A DNA stretch of 25,032 nucleotides from Syntrophaceae bacterium UBA5619 (GTDB taxonomy: Bacteria; Desulfobacterota; Syntrophia; Syntrophales; UBA5619): positions 457 through 25,488 of the forward strand of contig DIKL01000010.1 in assembly GCA_002424545.1 (NCBI GenBank), in the 5' to 3' direction. The position numbers were made by a program, and so were the translations under genes. The notes under the pieces are model-generated. The model was not told where the DNA came from, made no database searches, and saw only the letters and a list, made by a program, of their open reading frames with translations. Shown here one piece after another: positions 1 to 7,928 of this stretch (position 1 is its first letter; each line of letters opens with the position of its first letter).

Positions 1-562
1 GATCGACGCCGTTGGTCGGCTCGTCAAGAATCAGGAGCTTCGGTTCGTGGACGAGAACGCAGGCCAGGCCAAGCTTCTGCTTCATCCCGCCGGAGAGTTT
101 TCCCGCCGGCCGGTCGGTAAAGGGAAGGAGATTGGAAAAGCCGAGATAGAGAGCCTTCCGCGCGTTCCGTTCCGTGCCGCGGATCCCGAAGATGTTCAGG
201 AAAAAATCGATGTTCTCCTCGACCGTCAGGTCCTGGTAGAGGCCGAAACGCTGGGGCATGTAGCCGATCCGGTCCTTGACGGCCGCCCGGTCGGCAACGA
301 CGTCCAGACCGTCGATCATGATCCGGCCCGCCGCGGGCTTGAGCATCGTCGCCGCCATCCGCAGCAGGGTCGACTTCCCCGCTCCGTCCGAGCCGACCAG
401 ACCATAGATCGTCCCCCGTTCGACCGCAAACGAGACGTTGCGAACCGCCTCGTTCTCGCCGAAACGGCGGGAAACCCCTTCGATCCGGACGAACGGATCC
501 GTTGCCTTGTCCCCTTCGGTTCCAGGCGATCCGGAAACCGCCGGTTCAGCGTAACCAGGCAT
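1..562 (-). CDS. ABC transporter ATP-binding protein, 3' end outside window (YbhF-like)
   Basis: Partial gene: the start lies inside the window and the coding frame runs off the left edge after 187 codons. The protein is a cytoplasmic nucleotide-binding subunit that would power an exporter. Visible motifs are Walker A GSDGAGKST (residues 57-65), a Q-loop region near YMPQRFGLYQ, the signature LSGGMKQK (156-163) and Walker B LLILDEP (176-182). The ATG at 560-562 overlaps the end of the upstream HlyD-family gene by 17 nt, so the two are translationally coupled. The first 25 residues before the ABC fold are a non-conserved leader. The DGAGKST Walker A and the adjacent YbhG-like adaptor suggest the YbhFSR class (drug or ion export). 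That assignment is inference, because the permeases would lie beyond the window. Confidence 0.93.
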   Translation of the reverse strand, partial: MPGYAEPAVSGSPGTEGDKATDPFVRIEGVSRRFGENEAVRNVSFAVERGTIYGLVGSDGAGKSTLLRMAATMLKPAAGRIMIDGLDVVADRAAVKDRIGYMPQRFGLYQDLTVEENIDFFLNIFGIRGTERNARKALYLGFSNLLPFTDRPAGKLSGGMKQKLGLACVLVHEPKLLILDEPTNGVD

Positions 563-1712
563 CGGCGGGCATCCCTGACTTGAGTTCGAAACCGGGATTG
601 GGAATGGAGATCTTGACGAGGTAAACGAGCTTCACCCGTTCCTTCTTCGTCTGGATGATCTTGGGGGTGAATTCTCCCTCCGGGGAGATGAACGTGACAT
701 TGCCGAAAAACGATTTTCCCGGGAAGGTATCCACGCGAATCTCCGCTTTTTGACCCGGTTTGACCTTGCCGATCTCCGTCTCGTCCACGAAAATTTTCAG
801 ATCGACCGTGTCGAGTTGGGAAAGGGTCAGAACCTCCCGCCCCGGCGTGACCACCTCGCCGGGCTCGGCGTTGCGGCCGGTAATGACTCCGGCAGCCGGC
901 GCCTTCAATTGCGCGTACTGGAGCTGGATCGACGCCTGGTCGACGGAGGCGCGGGCCGCGTCGACCTGCGCGCCGGCCGCGTCGATATCCTTGCGTGCGG
1001 CATCGATCCGCAACAGGTTGCTCCGGGCCTGCTGGAGGATGGCTTTCCCCTCGGCCAGCCGCGCCTCGCCCGTGCGGATCGTCTCCTCCCGGCTCCCCTC
1101 CTTGGCCAGGTCGTAGGTTTCCCGGCCCCGCTCGTATTCCCGGAGGGTCGTCTCGTGCTTGAGACGGACGGCGTCCCACTCCTTTTCGGAAACGGTTCCC
1201 TTCTTGAAGAGGTTCTCGTAGCGGTCCAGATTCCGCTTGGCGTCATCCAGAACGGCGGCGGCGCTCTGCATCGCCTGCTTCGCCCGCTCGATCTCCTGCG
1301 TCCGGGTTCCGGCCTTCAGTTCATCCAACTGCGAGGCCAGCGCACGGACGCCCGCCTCGGCCCGAGCCGCTTCCGCGGGAAGGGTCCTTGACAACACCGC
1401 AAGCATCGCCTCCGCCTGCTCCCTGCCTTTGAGAGATCGTTCGTGATTGGCCTTGGCCTGTTCGAGGCGAGACTGAAACTCCGCAGGGTCCATCTCGGCG
1501 AGAAGCTGGTCCTTCGCGACGCTCTGCCCCTCCCGCACATGAACCTGGAGGATACGGCCGCCGGCCTGGAAGGCCAGGTGAGACTGGACGGCCTCAATGG
1601 TCCCGGAGTAGAAAAGTTCCTGCTGCCTGGCCTTCTGCTGGCCGCGGTATACGAAGAGCCCCGTGCCGATGAGGAGCGCCAACACGACGATGATCACGAT
1701 CCGTTTCTTCAA
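546..1712 (-). CDS. HlyD-family periplasmic adaptor protein (YbhG-like)
   Basis: Inner-membrane-anchored adaptor (membrane fusion protein), 388 aa, that would link an ABC exporter to the outer membrane. The N-terminus has a short basic stretch followed by one membrane segment (about residues 5-22). A first lipoyl/biotinyl half follows (about 45-75, with GGRILQVHVREGQSV), then a long Ala/Glu/Arg-rich coiled coil (about 75-265). The second lipoyl half and beta-barrel (about 267-385) contain the APAAGVITGRNAEPGEVV and FISPEGEFTPK stretches that resemble E. coli YbhG. I chose a TTG start at 1712-1710 because a GGAGG sits 6 nt upstream and the protein then begins LKKRIVIIVV. The frame stays open further upstream to 1871, but that stretch does not look like protein. 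It precedes and overlaps the ABC ATPase gene. Confidence 0.92.
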   Translation of the reverse strand: MKKRIVIIVVLALLIGTGLFVYRGQQKARQQELFYSGTIEAVQSHLAFQAGGRILQVHVREGQSVAKDQLLAEMDPAEFQSRLEQAKANHERSLKGREQAEAMLAVLSRTLPAEAARAEAGVRALASQLDELKAGTRTQEIERAKQAMQSAAAVLDDAKRNLDRYENLFKKGTVSEKEWDAVRLKHETTLREYERGRETYDLAKEGSREETIRTGEARLAEGKAILQQARSNLLRIDAARKDIDAAGAQVDAARASVDQASIQLQYAQLKAPAAGVITGRNAEPGEVVTPGREVLTLSQLDTVDLKIFVDETEIGKVKPGQKAEIRVDTFPGKSFFGNVTFISPEGEFTPKIIQTKKERVKLVYLVKISIPNPGFELKSGMPADAWLR

Positions 1713-2021
1713 GGGGCACCTCCGCGGAAGAGAATGGGTTGCTTTATAGCATCTCCCCATAGAAAAATAAATCATTTCCATCAACCCCGGGGACGAATTC
1801 GGAAGATCCGCGAACCGAGGACGCGGCCATCCGCCGGGAATGAGAACCGAAGCGATACCGTCGATGAACAAAGGCTCTGGACCATAACGGACGAACCTGC
1901 TACAAGAAGGCGCTGGAACGGGGAGAATGGATGGACCGGCGAAACCGTGTTCCGTGGATTCGCAGGAAGTTTCAGGCCGTCATCGTCCTGAAAAGAACCG
2001 ATCTTTTGAGGAAAACTCGAA
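1713..2021. other. Intergenic region between divergent genes
   Basis: About 309 bases between the HlyD-family gene (leftward) and the K+ channel gene (rightward). I see no convincing small gene here. It must hold promoters for both directions. On the minus strand there is a TATAAA-like hexamer near 1743-1748, but no -35 at good spacing. The only clear structure is the inverted repeat at 1970-1993, listed separately. The 1740-1785 stretch is noticeably AT-richer than its surroundings, as expected for a promoter. Confidence 0.5.
1970..1993. promoter_or_regulatory. Inverted repeat in the leader of the K+ channel gene
   Basis: TTTCAGG (1970-1976) and CCTGAAA (1987-1993) are perfect 7-bp inverted arms separated by 10 nt. 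They lie 15 nt before the GAGG ribosome-binding site (2008-2011) of the channel gene. The spacing fits either a dimeric regulator operator or an mRNA hairpin in the 5' leader. No T-run follows, so it is not an intrinsic terminator. The function is inferred from position only. Confidence 0.4.
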
Positions 2022-3719
2022 ATGAAGTTCAGCCCTTCCATGATCAGTTATTTTTTTCAGCGGGAGAGCACCAAACGAAACATCCGTCAGCTTCTCAAAT
2101 TCGTTTTGGTGCTGACGGGCATGGTGATCGTCTTCAGCGTGATCTTCCATTTCCTCATGGCGCTCGAAGGGCAAGACCATACATGGATCACCGGTTTTTA
2201 CTGGACCCTCACGGTGATGTCGACGCTGGGTTTCGGGGACATCACCTTTCATACGGATCTGGGCCGCCTTTTTTCCATACTGGTGCTGCTGTCCGGGATG
2301 ATCTTTCTGCTCACCCTGCTGCCCTTCACCTTCATCAAGTTCTTCTACGCCCCCTGGATCGAGGCCGAGTCGCGTAAGCGGACGCCGCGGGAACTGCCGC
2401 CGGAGACGCGGGGCCATGTGATCATCACGAACTACGATACGGTCACCATGGCGCTGATCGAAAAGTTGGCCGCCCACAAGATCGAGTATGTCGTGATCGT
2501 AAGCGATTTCAAGGCCGCACTGGAACTGTACGACACGGGTGTCCGGGTGGCCGTGGGCGACGTCGACGACCCGGAAACCTACCGGAGGCTGCGCGCCGAC
2601 AGGGCGGCCCTGGTCGTCGCCACCAACCGCGATGAAATCAACACCAATATCACCTTCACCGTCCGAGAGCGGAGCGAAGAGGTCCCCATCATCACGACTG
2701 CCGATTCACCCTATTCCGAGGACATCCTCGAGATGGCGGGCAGCACGAAGGTGCTGCAGATTTACGATATGCTGGGGCGATCCCTGGCCTCCTGGACCAT
2801 CGGCGGAGACTGCAAGGCAAACATCATCGGCCGCTTTGACGATCTGATCATCGCGGAATTTCCCGCCATGGGAACCCCGCTGGTGGGCAAAACGCTGGTC
2901 GAGAGCAAACTGCGCGAGGAGTTCGGGGTGAACGTCGTGGGCATTTGGGAGCGGGGTCGCTTCGAAATTCCCCACGCCGAAAGCAGAATCGAGCGCAACA
3001 GCGTGCTGTTGCTGGCCGGCTCCGAGAAAAGCCTGGCCGCTTATGAAGAAGTCTACGCTTTTTACCACATCTGCAGCCTTACGGCGGATCCGGTGCTGAT
3101 CGTCGGAAGCGGGCGGGTGGGCGATACGATTGCGCAGCGGCTCAAGGAACGGGAGAGCCCCTATCTCGTCATTGAAAAGAATCCGAAGAGACTGCAGGAC
3201 GAAAAACATTACGTCATCGGGGATGCCGCCGATATCCGCACGCTGCAGAGGGCCTGGATCGAAAAGGCCCCCGCCGCCCTGATCACCACCCACGACGACG
3301 CCACGAATATCTATCTGACCAAATACCTTCGGGGACTGCGGCCGGACATGCAGATCCTCAGCCGGGCCAATCTGGACCGGAACGTCTCCACGCTGCACCG
3401 CGCCGGCGCCGACTTCGTGATGTCCTATGCGTCTTTGGGCGCCAACGCGATCTTCAACTTTCTGAAAGACGAAGACACCTGGATGCTGGCCGAGGGGCTG
3501 AACATCTTTCACCTGAAGGCCCCGAATGCGCTCCTCGGCAAAAACCTGATCGATTCGGGGATCAGGGAGCTCACCGGCTGCTCCGTCGTGGCCATTAAAA
3601 ACGACGACCTCCTGTCGATCAACCCCGATCCGCTGATGCCGATCCAAGCGAATGCCGAGCTGGTCCTGATCGGCAACGACGAAGGGGAACGAAAATTTCT
3701 CAAGGTTTTTGAATCGTGA
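2022..3719 (+). CDS. RCK-domain gated K+ channel (GsuK-like, TrkA-N family)
   Basis: Predicted tetrameric inner-membrane K+ channel with its gating ring on the same chain, 565 aa. The order is transmembrane helix 1 (about 22-46), pore helix and selectivity filter TLGFGDI (68-74), transmembrane helix 2 (about 82-108), a first RCK domain (about 130-345) and a second RCK domain (about 356-562). The second RCK keeps a dinucleotide-type loop VGSGRVG (361-367). The first begins GHVIITNYDT and has lost the GxGxxG pattern. Architecture and length match Geobacter GsuK, whose gating ring binds nucleotides and Ca2+. The filter has Phe where most K+ channels have Tyr. The ATG is preceded by GAGG at 2008-2011. 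It is a lone gene, convergent with the Mla operon. Ligand identity cannot be read from sequence. Confidence 0.93.
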   Translation: MKFSPSMISYFFQRESTKRNIRQLLKFVLVLTGMVIVFSVIFHFLMALEGQDHTWITGFYWTLTVMSTLGFGDITFHTDLGRLFSILVLLSGMIFLLTLLPFTFIKFFYAPWIEAESRKRTPRELPPETRGHVIITNYDTVTMALIEKLAAHKIEYVVIVSDFKAALELYDTGVRVAVGDVDDPETYRRLRADRAALVVATNRDEINTNITFTVRERSEEVPIITTADSPYSEDILEMAGSTKVLQIYDMLGRSLASWTIGGDCKANIIGRFDDLIIAEFPAMGTPLVGKTLVESKLREEFGVNVVGIWERGRFEIPHAESRIERNSVLLLAGSEKSLAAYEEVYAFYHICSLTADPVLIVGSGRVGDTIAQRLKERESPYLVIEKNPKRLQDEKHYVIGDAADIRTLQRAWIEKAPAALITTHDDATNIYLTKYLRGLRPDMQILSRANLDRNVSTLHRAGADFVMSYASLGANAIFNFLKDEDTWMLAEGLNIFHLKAPNALLGKNLIDSGIRELTGCSVVAIKNDDLLSINPDPLMPIQANAELVLIGNDEGERKFLKVFES

Positions 3720-3772
3720 ATCCGTGAAATCGCCGAAAACATCGCTTTCCCGGACCAAGGCCGTCTCCGCCG

Positions 3773-4693
3773 TTATTTCTTCCGCGGTTCCGTGGCCCCG
3801 GGGGGTTGGTCTTCGCCTTTGCGTTCGATCTTCTTCAACCGGTACTGGACATAGGCGTCGCGGAACGCCACATAGGGATCGATGGCGGCCTCCTGAAGCG
3901 TCTCATAATCGCCGATCCTCAGTGAAGTGGCGTTCACCATCTCAACCGCCCTGGCTCCCGCTCCCGCGTACCAGGGGCTAAAATACATGAAAGGGCGAAG
4001 GAACGCATCCCCCACCATCCCCACCGTGTCGCGCGGACTGGAAGGGCCGAAGACCGGCCAGTTGATGTAGAATCCTTGGCCGATTCCATAGGAGCCCAGG
4101 GTCTGGCCGAAATCCTCGTCCTGCTCGGCAAGGCCGATCTGCTTGCTCGACGCCAGATCCAGAAGACCGCCGAAGCCCAAGAGGGTGTTGACCATGAAGC
4201 GGCCCAGCTCCTTCTCCGCTCCGGCAAAATTGACCTGAAGCACGCAATTGACGAAACGGATCGGGAATGTAAGATTTTTGAAAAAATGGTCAACGGCGTT
4301 TCTCGCCGGCTCCGGGACCACCTTGCCGTACCCCTGCGCTACCGGTTTGAGAACCCAGAAGTAAAGTTTGTCGTTGAAGCGGTACATGGCCCGGTTGAAG
4401 GGTTCCAGCGGGTCGGCGATGGCCGCTTTTCCCCCTTCCCGGACATTGTCGAAATCGTCGAATTCGGTGATGTCCCCGAATTCGTCGTCGTTGGGGGTTT
4501 CCGGTCCGGCCGGCGTCTCCGCAGAGGGCGGCTGGGTCGAAACGGCCCCGGAAAGAGGCGCCTCCTGCTTCACCAAAAGCAATGTCGCGGCCGGCGCCGG
4601 GGAGACGACGGAATCGGGGTTGTGGGCGCAACCCGCGCCGGCAAAAGCCAAAAGCAACGCCGGAAACCACAAAGCTTTCAGGAAATGGTCCAC
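3773..4693 (-). CDS. mlaA: MlaA/VacJ family outer-membrane lipoprotein
   Basis: Outer-membrane component of the Mla phospholipid pathway, 306 aa. It removes mislocalised phospholipid from the outer leaflet and passes it to MlaC. A lipoprotein signal peptide ends at the lipobox AGAGC with Cys22. A Pro/Ala/acidic linker of about 70 residues (23-92) precedes the conserved fold, which starts at ADPLEPFNRAMYRFND. Typical blocks follow: FMVNTLLGFGGLLD, FGQTLGSYGIGQGFYI and DPYVAFRDAYVQYR. E. coli MlaA lacks such a long linker. The start is GTG at 4693, one base after the mlaC stop, giving a signal peptide of normal length. It is the last gene of mlaEFDCA; having mlaA inside the operon differs from E. 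coli, where it sits apart. Confidence 0.95.
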   Translation of the reverse strand: MDHFLKALWFPALLLAFAGAGCAHNPDSVVSPAPAATLLLVKQEAPLSGAVSTQPPSAETPAGPETPNDDEFGDITEFDDFDNVREGGKAAIADPLEPFNRAMYRFNDKLYFWVLKPVAQGYGKVVPEPARNAVDHFFKNLTFPIRFVNCVLQVNFAGAEKELGRFMVNTLLGFGGLLDLASSKQIGLAEQDEDFGQTLGSYGIGQGFYINWPVFGPSSPRDTVGMVGDAFLRPFMYFSPWYAGAGARAVEMVNATSLRIGDYETLQEAAIDPYVAFRDAYVQYRLKKIERKGEDQPPGATEPRKK

Positions 4694-4694
4694 C

Positions 4695-5288
4695 CTATTG
4701 CCCCTTCACCTTCTCGCGCAGGGTTTCCAGCAGGTTCTCCGGCTTGTTTTTTTCCAGAATTTCGTTGAATTGCGTACGATAATTCAGAACCAGGCTCACG
4801 TTCTCGATGACGATGTCATATACTTTCCACGCACCGTCCTTCACAATCACTCGATAGGCGATCGGAATTTCCTTGGAGGCGGTCACGATTTTCGTTTGCA
4901 CCTCGGCCTGGGTTGCCGAAAGCATGGACTCCTTGTCAAAAACAATTTTCTCGTTCGTATAGTCCAGGATTTTATCGACGTACGCCTTTTCCAGCACCTG
5001 CCGGAAAAGCTTGACGAACTCCTGCCGCTGAGCCGTGTTCAGGCTGTTCCAGTTTCTGGCCAGGGTCCGTTTCCCGAGCTCGATATCATCGAACATGACG
5101 TTATAGATCAGTCGGAGTTTTTCCTTCTTGGCCTCCTTGGCCGACTCGGCTTTGAGCGTCGGATCGCGCAAAACCTCAAGCACCTTGTTGACGTTCGACT
5201 GAACCGCGTCTTGCGGCGCGCCGGCCCAGGCCGGAAGGGAAAACAACAGGGATATGACGATGCTCAATACAACGATCGGTGTTTTCAC
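4695..5288 (-). CDS. mlaC: MlaC (Ttg2D) periplasmic phospholipid-binding protein
   Basis: Soluble periplasmic shuttle that carries phospholipid between MlaA and the inner-membrane MlaFED complex, 197 aa. A Sec signal peptide ends near PAWA-GAP (about residue 22). The mature part shows the Tol_Tol_Ttg2 family pattern: an N-terminal helix with VNKVLEVLRDP, then the LTxxQRxEFVxLFRxxLEKxY-type block (seen as NTAQRQEFVKLFRQVLEKAY) and the C-terminal strand DGAWKVYDIVIENVSLV. The start is GTG at 5288 with GAGAGGA 5-6 nt upstream. It lies 29 nt after mlaD and 1 nt before mlaA. Confidence 0.95.
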   Translation of the reverse strand: MKTPIVVLSIVISLLFSLPAWAGAPQDAVQSNVNKVLEVLRDPTLKAESAKEAKKEKLRLIYNVMFDDIELGKRTLARNWNSLNTAQRQEFVKLFRQVLEKAYVDKILDYTNEKIVFDKESMLSATQAEVQTKIVTASKEIPIAYRVIVKDGAWKVYDIVIENVSLVLNYRTQFNEILEKNKPENLLETLREKVKGQ

Positions 5289-5317
5289 GGCTATCCTCTC
5301 TCCGCTTGATGAAGCGT

Positions 5318-5773
5318 CTACTTTTTCTTCACGTCTCCAAAGGCATACTTGCTGACGAGCTCCGTGACGTCCACGGGCGGCTGCGTTTCGGTGATGGTTC
5401 CCCCCGGCTTCAGGAGTTCGCCCGCTCCGCCGGGATCGACGCTGATGTACATATCGCCAATCAGCCCCTCCGTTTTGATCGAGGCGATGGCGTCGTCATG
5501 AATCTTGATGTCGTTGCGGATGCGAAGCTCGACCAGGGCCTTCTGTTTTTCCTGGTCCATCGCGAGTTTTTCCACCCGTCCCACCTCGATGCCCGAGATA
5601 TAAACCAGGCTGCCGGTTCTCAGGCCCGTGACGGTGGTGAAACGGGCAAGGAGCGGATAGGTGTTGTCCCCCCAGAGGTTGACATGACCCAATTTCACCG
5701 TCATGTACCCGATGCAGACGAGCCCGATGACCAGAAAGATGCCTACCGTCGTTTCCATGGTGTACTTTTTCAT
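5318..5773 (-). CDS. mlaD: MlaD, MCE-domain inner-membrane protein
   Basis: Inner-membrane-anchored MCE protein, 151 aa, expected to form a hexameric ring on the periplasmic side of MlaE through which lipid passes. One N-terminal membrane helix (about 8-27) is followed by a single MCE domain (about 38-118) with TTVTGLRTGSLVYISGIEVG and the loop-strand segment IKTEGLIGDMYISVDPG. It is shorter than E. coli MlaD (183 aa), mainly in the C-terminal tail, which ends in Lys residues. The ATG begins 3 nt after the mlaF stop. Its AGGAGG ribosome-binding site is formed by the last two Arg codons of mlaF, so translation of the two is coupled. Confidence 0.95.
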   Translation of the reverse strand: MKKYTMETTVGIFLVIGLVCIGYMTVKLGHVNLWGDNTYPLLARFTTVTGLRTGSLVYISGIEVGRVEKLAMDQEKQKALVELRIRNDIKIHDDAIASIKTEGLIGDMYISVDPGGAGELLKPGGTITETQPPVDVTELVSKYAFGDVKKK

Positions 5774-5776
5774 TTT

Positions 5777-7027
5777 CTACCTCCTCGAGTTACAGCGAAC
5801 CCGGGCAATTTCGACTTGTTGCGACTGCGCCGCAATGACGACGGAGGCGACATCGGCAGCGGGCTCACCCAGAGCAATGCCGGCCAGGATGACGAATTCG
5901 GCGCACCCTTCCACGCCGGCCTGGTTCCGACCGATGGCCAGGCGGTCGGCGATATCCCATTCCTGAAAATCCCGGATGAAATCTTCCAGGATGCTTTTCG
6001 CCTCCGTCATATCCGAATTAGGAAGAACCGTGACAAATTCACTCTGCTGCAGGCGGGTGGAAAAGCCCCCGATCGCGCCGAAGTGTTTGTCGATATACAT
6101 GCTCAGGTTTCGTATGGCCTCCTGAGTCACGACATAACCCGAACTCGTCTGGATGGCATCCAAGCCCGCCAGGGAAAAAACCACGATACAGTAGGTGTCT
6201 CCGTTGGTTCTTCGCGCCAACTGAGCGTGATGCATCACCTTGAACTGTCTTTTGGAATAGAAACCGGTCAATTCGACCTGCAGTCCCTCCAGACTGCGAA
6301 TGACTTCATCCTTGAATGGATGATCGAACTCCTCCAGCTCTTCCGGAGAACCCTGAAAAACGATCGATTTATCATAGAGGGCCAGGATGCGGTTCGAGAT
6401 AAAATAGACGTCCGGGATCTCATGGCTGACCAGGATCGCGGTAAACCCGAACTTCCTCTGATACTGGGCGATCATCCCCAGGATGGCGTTTTTTCGGACA
6501 GGGTCCTGGCCGGACGTGGGTTCGTCGAAGAGGACGATTCGGGGATCGGTCACCAAAGCGCGGGCCAGCGCAGCACGCTTTTGCATCCCCCCCGAGATTT
6601 CCGAAGGGTATTTGTGCGCCGCATCTTCCAGTTCCGTCTGTTGGATTCTGGCCGTCACCCGGCGATCGATTTCGTTCTTGCCCATGTGGGTCGTTTCGCG
6701 GAGCGGGAGGGCGATATTGTCATAGACGGTCATGGAGTCGAACAGGGCGTTGTCCTGAAACATATAGCTGATCCGGGCGAGACCGGCGGCGCTTTCTTTT
6801 TCGTTCATGTCGGACAGCGGTTTCCCCTGGAAGAGAATGGTTCCCTCGTCCGGCTTGATCAAGCCGATGATATGCTTGAGGAGCACGCTTTTGCCCGAGC
6901 CGCTCAGGCCGATGATGGTCGTAACCTGCCCCTCATAGATCTTCAGATTGATTCGATCCAGGACGGTCCGGGAGTCGAAACGCTTGGTGACATCCTTGAA
7001 TTCAATCAACGGCAACGGCGCATCCAT
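5777..7027 (-). CDS. mlaF: MlaF ATP-binding protein fused to a degenerate GGDEF-like domain
   Basis: ATPase of the Mla transporter, 416 aa where family members are about 270. Residues 1-260 are a standard MlaF-type domain: Walker A GLSGSGKS (40-47), Q-loop FQDNALFDSMT (90-100), signature ISGGMQ (144-149), Walker B IVLFDEP (164-170) and H-loop SHE (His202). Residues about 270-410 form an extra domain that reads like a GGDEF fold without catalytic residues. IVVFSLAGLDAI stands where lDlDxFKxiND is expected, STRLQQSEFVTVLP where RxGGDEFxxLLP is expected, and VILAGIALGEP where the late vTvSiGvA strand is expected. The start is ATG at 7027 with GAGG overlapping the mlaE stop. The open frame extends to 7969, but that part is a shadow of mlaE. 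The GGDEF homology is my pattern call and has not been searched. Confidence 0.9.
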   Translation of the reverse strand: MDAPLPLIEFKDVTKRFDSRTVLDRINLKIYEGQVTTIIGLSGSGKSVLLKHIIGLIKPDEGTILFQGKPLSDMNEKESAAGLARISYMFQDNALFDSMTVYDNIALPLRETTHMGKNEIDRRVTARIQQTELEDAAHKYPSEISGGMQKRAALARALVTDPRIVLFDEPTSGQDPVRKNAILGMIAQYQRKFGFTAILVSHEIPDVYFISNRILALYDKSIVFQGSPEELEEFDHPFKDEVIRSLEGLQVELTGFYSKRQFKVMHHAQLARRTNGDTYCIVVFSLAGLDAIQTSSGYVVTQEAIRNLSMYIDKHFGAIGGFSTRLQQSEFVTVLPNSDMTEAKSILEDFIRDFQEWDIADRLAIGRNQAGVEGCAEFVILAGIALGEPAADVASVVIAAQSQQVEIARVRCNSRR

Positions 7028-7035
7028 GGTGATCC

Positions 7036-7884
7036 TCAGATGAGAAGGGACGTCACAACATAGTCGGACACCAAAATCAGCACGCAGGATAGCACGACGG
7101 ACGAGGTCGTGGAAAGCCCGACGGCCTTTGCGCCATGGCTGTCCGAACGCATGTGCGCAAAATAACCCTGGTAGCAGGAGACCGTGGAGACGATGACGGC
7201 AAAAACAATCGCCTTGATGAAACCGTCGGTGACATCCTTCATGTCCATGCTGGCCTGAACACGATAGATATAGGTGCCGGCGTTCGCGCCCAGCAGCAGC
7301 ACCCCGGAGACATAGCCGCCGATAATGCCGATGATGTCGAACAGGGCGGTCAGCAGCGGAAAGCTGATAATCGAAGCGGCGATTCTCGGGCTGATGAGAT
7401 AGCGGAGCGGATCGATACGCATGGTGTCCAGCGCGTCGATCTGCTCGGAGATCCGCTGGATGCCGATCTCGGCGGTGATTGCGGAACCCGCCCGCGCCGC
7501 GATCATGATCGCCGTGAGAACCGGTCCCAATTCCCGAACCAGGGTCAGGGCCACCAGCGTGCCCAGGGCCCCTTGCGCGCCGAATTTCACCAGGGCGTGA
7601 TAGGACTGAAGGCCCAGGACCATGCCGGTGAAAAAACCGACGAGCAGGATGATCATCGTCGACCTTGCCCCGATATAGTAGATCTGCTGAACGATCTTGG
7701 CCAGTTGCTTGGCTTTGAAAATCCGCAGGAACGCCAGAAGAAGGAAAATCGCCGAGGCGCCCATATTTCCGACCCATGCGATCGCCGATCTTCCGAAAAC
7801 GGCAAACGGCCTCGTCAATAGCCCGCCAAAGCGCCATCCCGTCATATTTCCAGCGCCGTCCGGACGGTTTTCGTCGAATGCCAT
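7036..7884 (-). CDS. mlaE: MlaE family ABC permease
   Basis: Inner-membrane permease of the Mla phospholipid transporter, 282 aa. It shows several hydrophobic segments (about 40-55, 75-97, 104-130, 175-205, 222-243, 262-281). The family signature is VRELGPVLTAIMIAARAGSAI followed by EIGIQRISEQIDALDTM and DPLRYLISPRI. The C-terminus has the GAKAVGLSTTSSVVLS block. I chose ATG 7884 over the in-frame ATG at 7902 because GGGGAG lies 8 nt before 7884 and the upstream ATG is itself part of that Shine-Dalgarno stretch. It is the first gene of the mla operon, 8 nt before mlaF. Confidence 0.95.
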   Translation of the reverse strand: MAFDENRPDGAGNMTGWRFGGLLTRPFAVFGRSAIAWVGNMGASAIFLLLAFLRIFKAKQLAKIVQQIYYIGARSTMIILLVGFFTGMVLGLQSYHALVKFGAQGALGTLVALTLVRELGPVLTAIMIAARAGSAITAEIGIQRISEQIDALDTMRIDPLRYLISPRIAASIISFPLLTALFDIIGIIGGYVSGVLLLGANAGTYIYRVQASMDMKDVTDGFIKAIVFAVIVSTVSCYQGYFAHMRSDSHGAKAVGLSTTSSVVLSCVLILVSDYVVTSLLI

Positions 7885-7928
7885 AAGAACGACTCCCCTC
7901 ATTCGGCTCCCGCGTCACGGAACCGGAA

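Noticed and set aside
2706..3758. Leftward open frame of 350 codons opposite the K+ channel gene
   Set aside because: Antisense shadow of a gene with clear pore and RCK motifs; no similarity to a known protein.
5279..7063. Rightward open frame of 594 codons opposite the mla genes
   Set aside because: It is antisense to four well-supported genes, is charge-rich with no recognisable domain, and is the expected shadow in GC-rich coding DNA.
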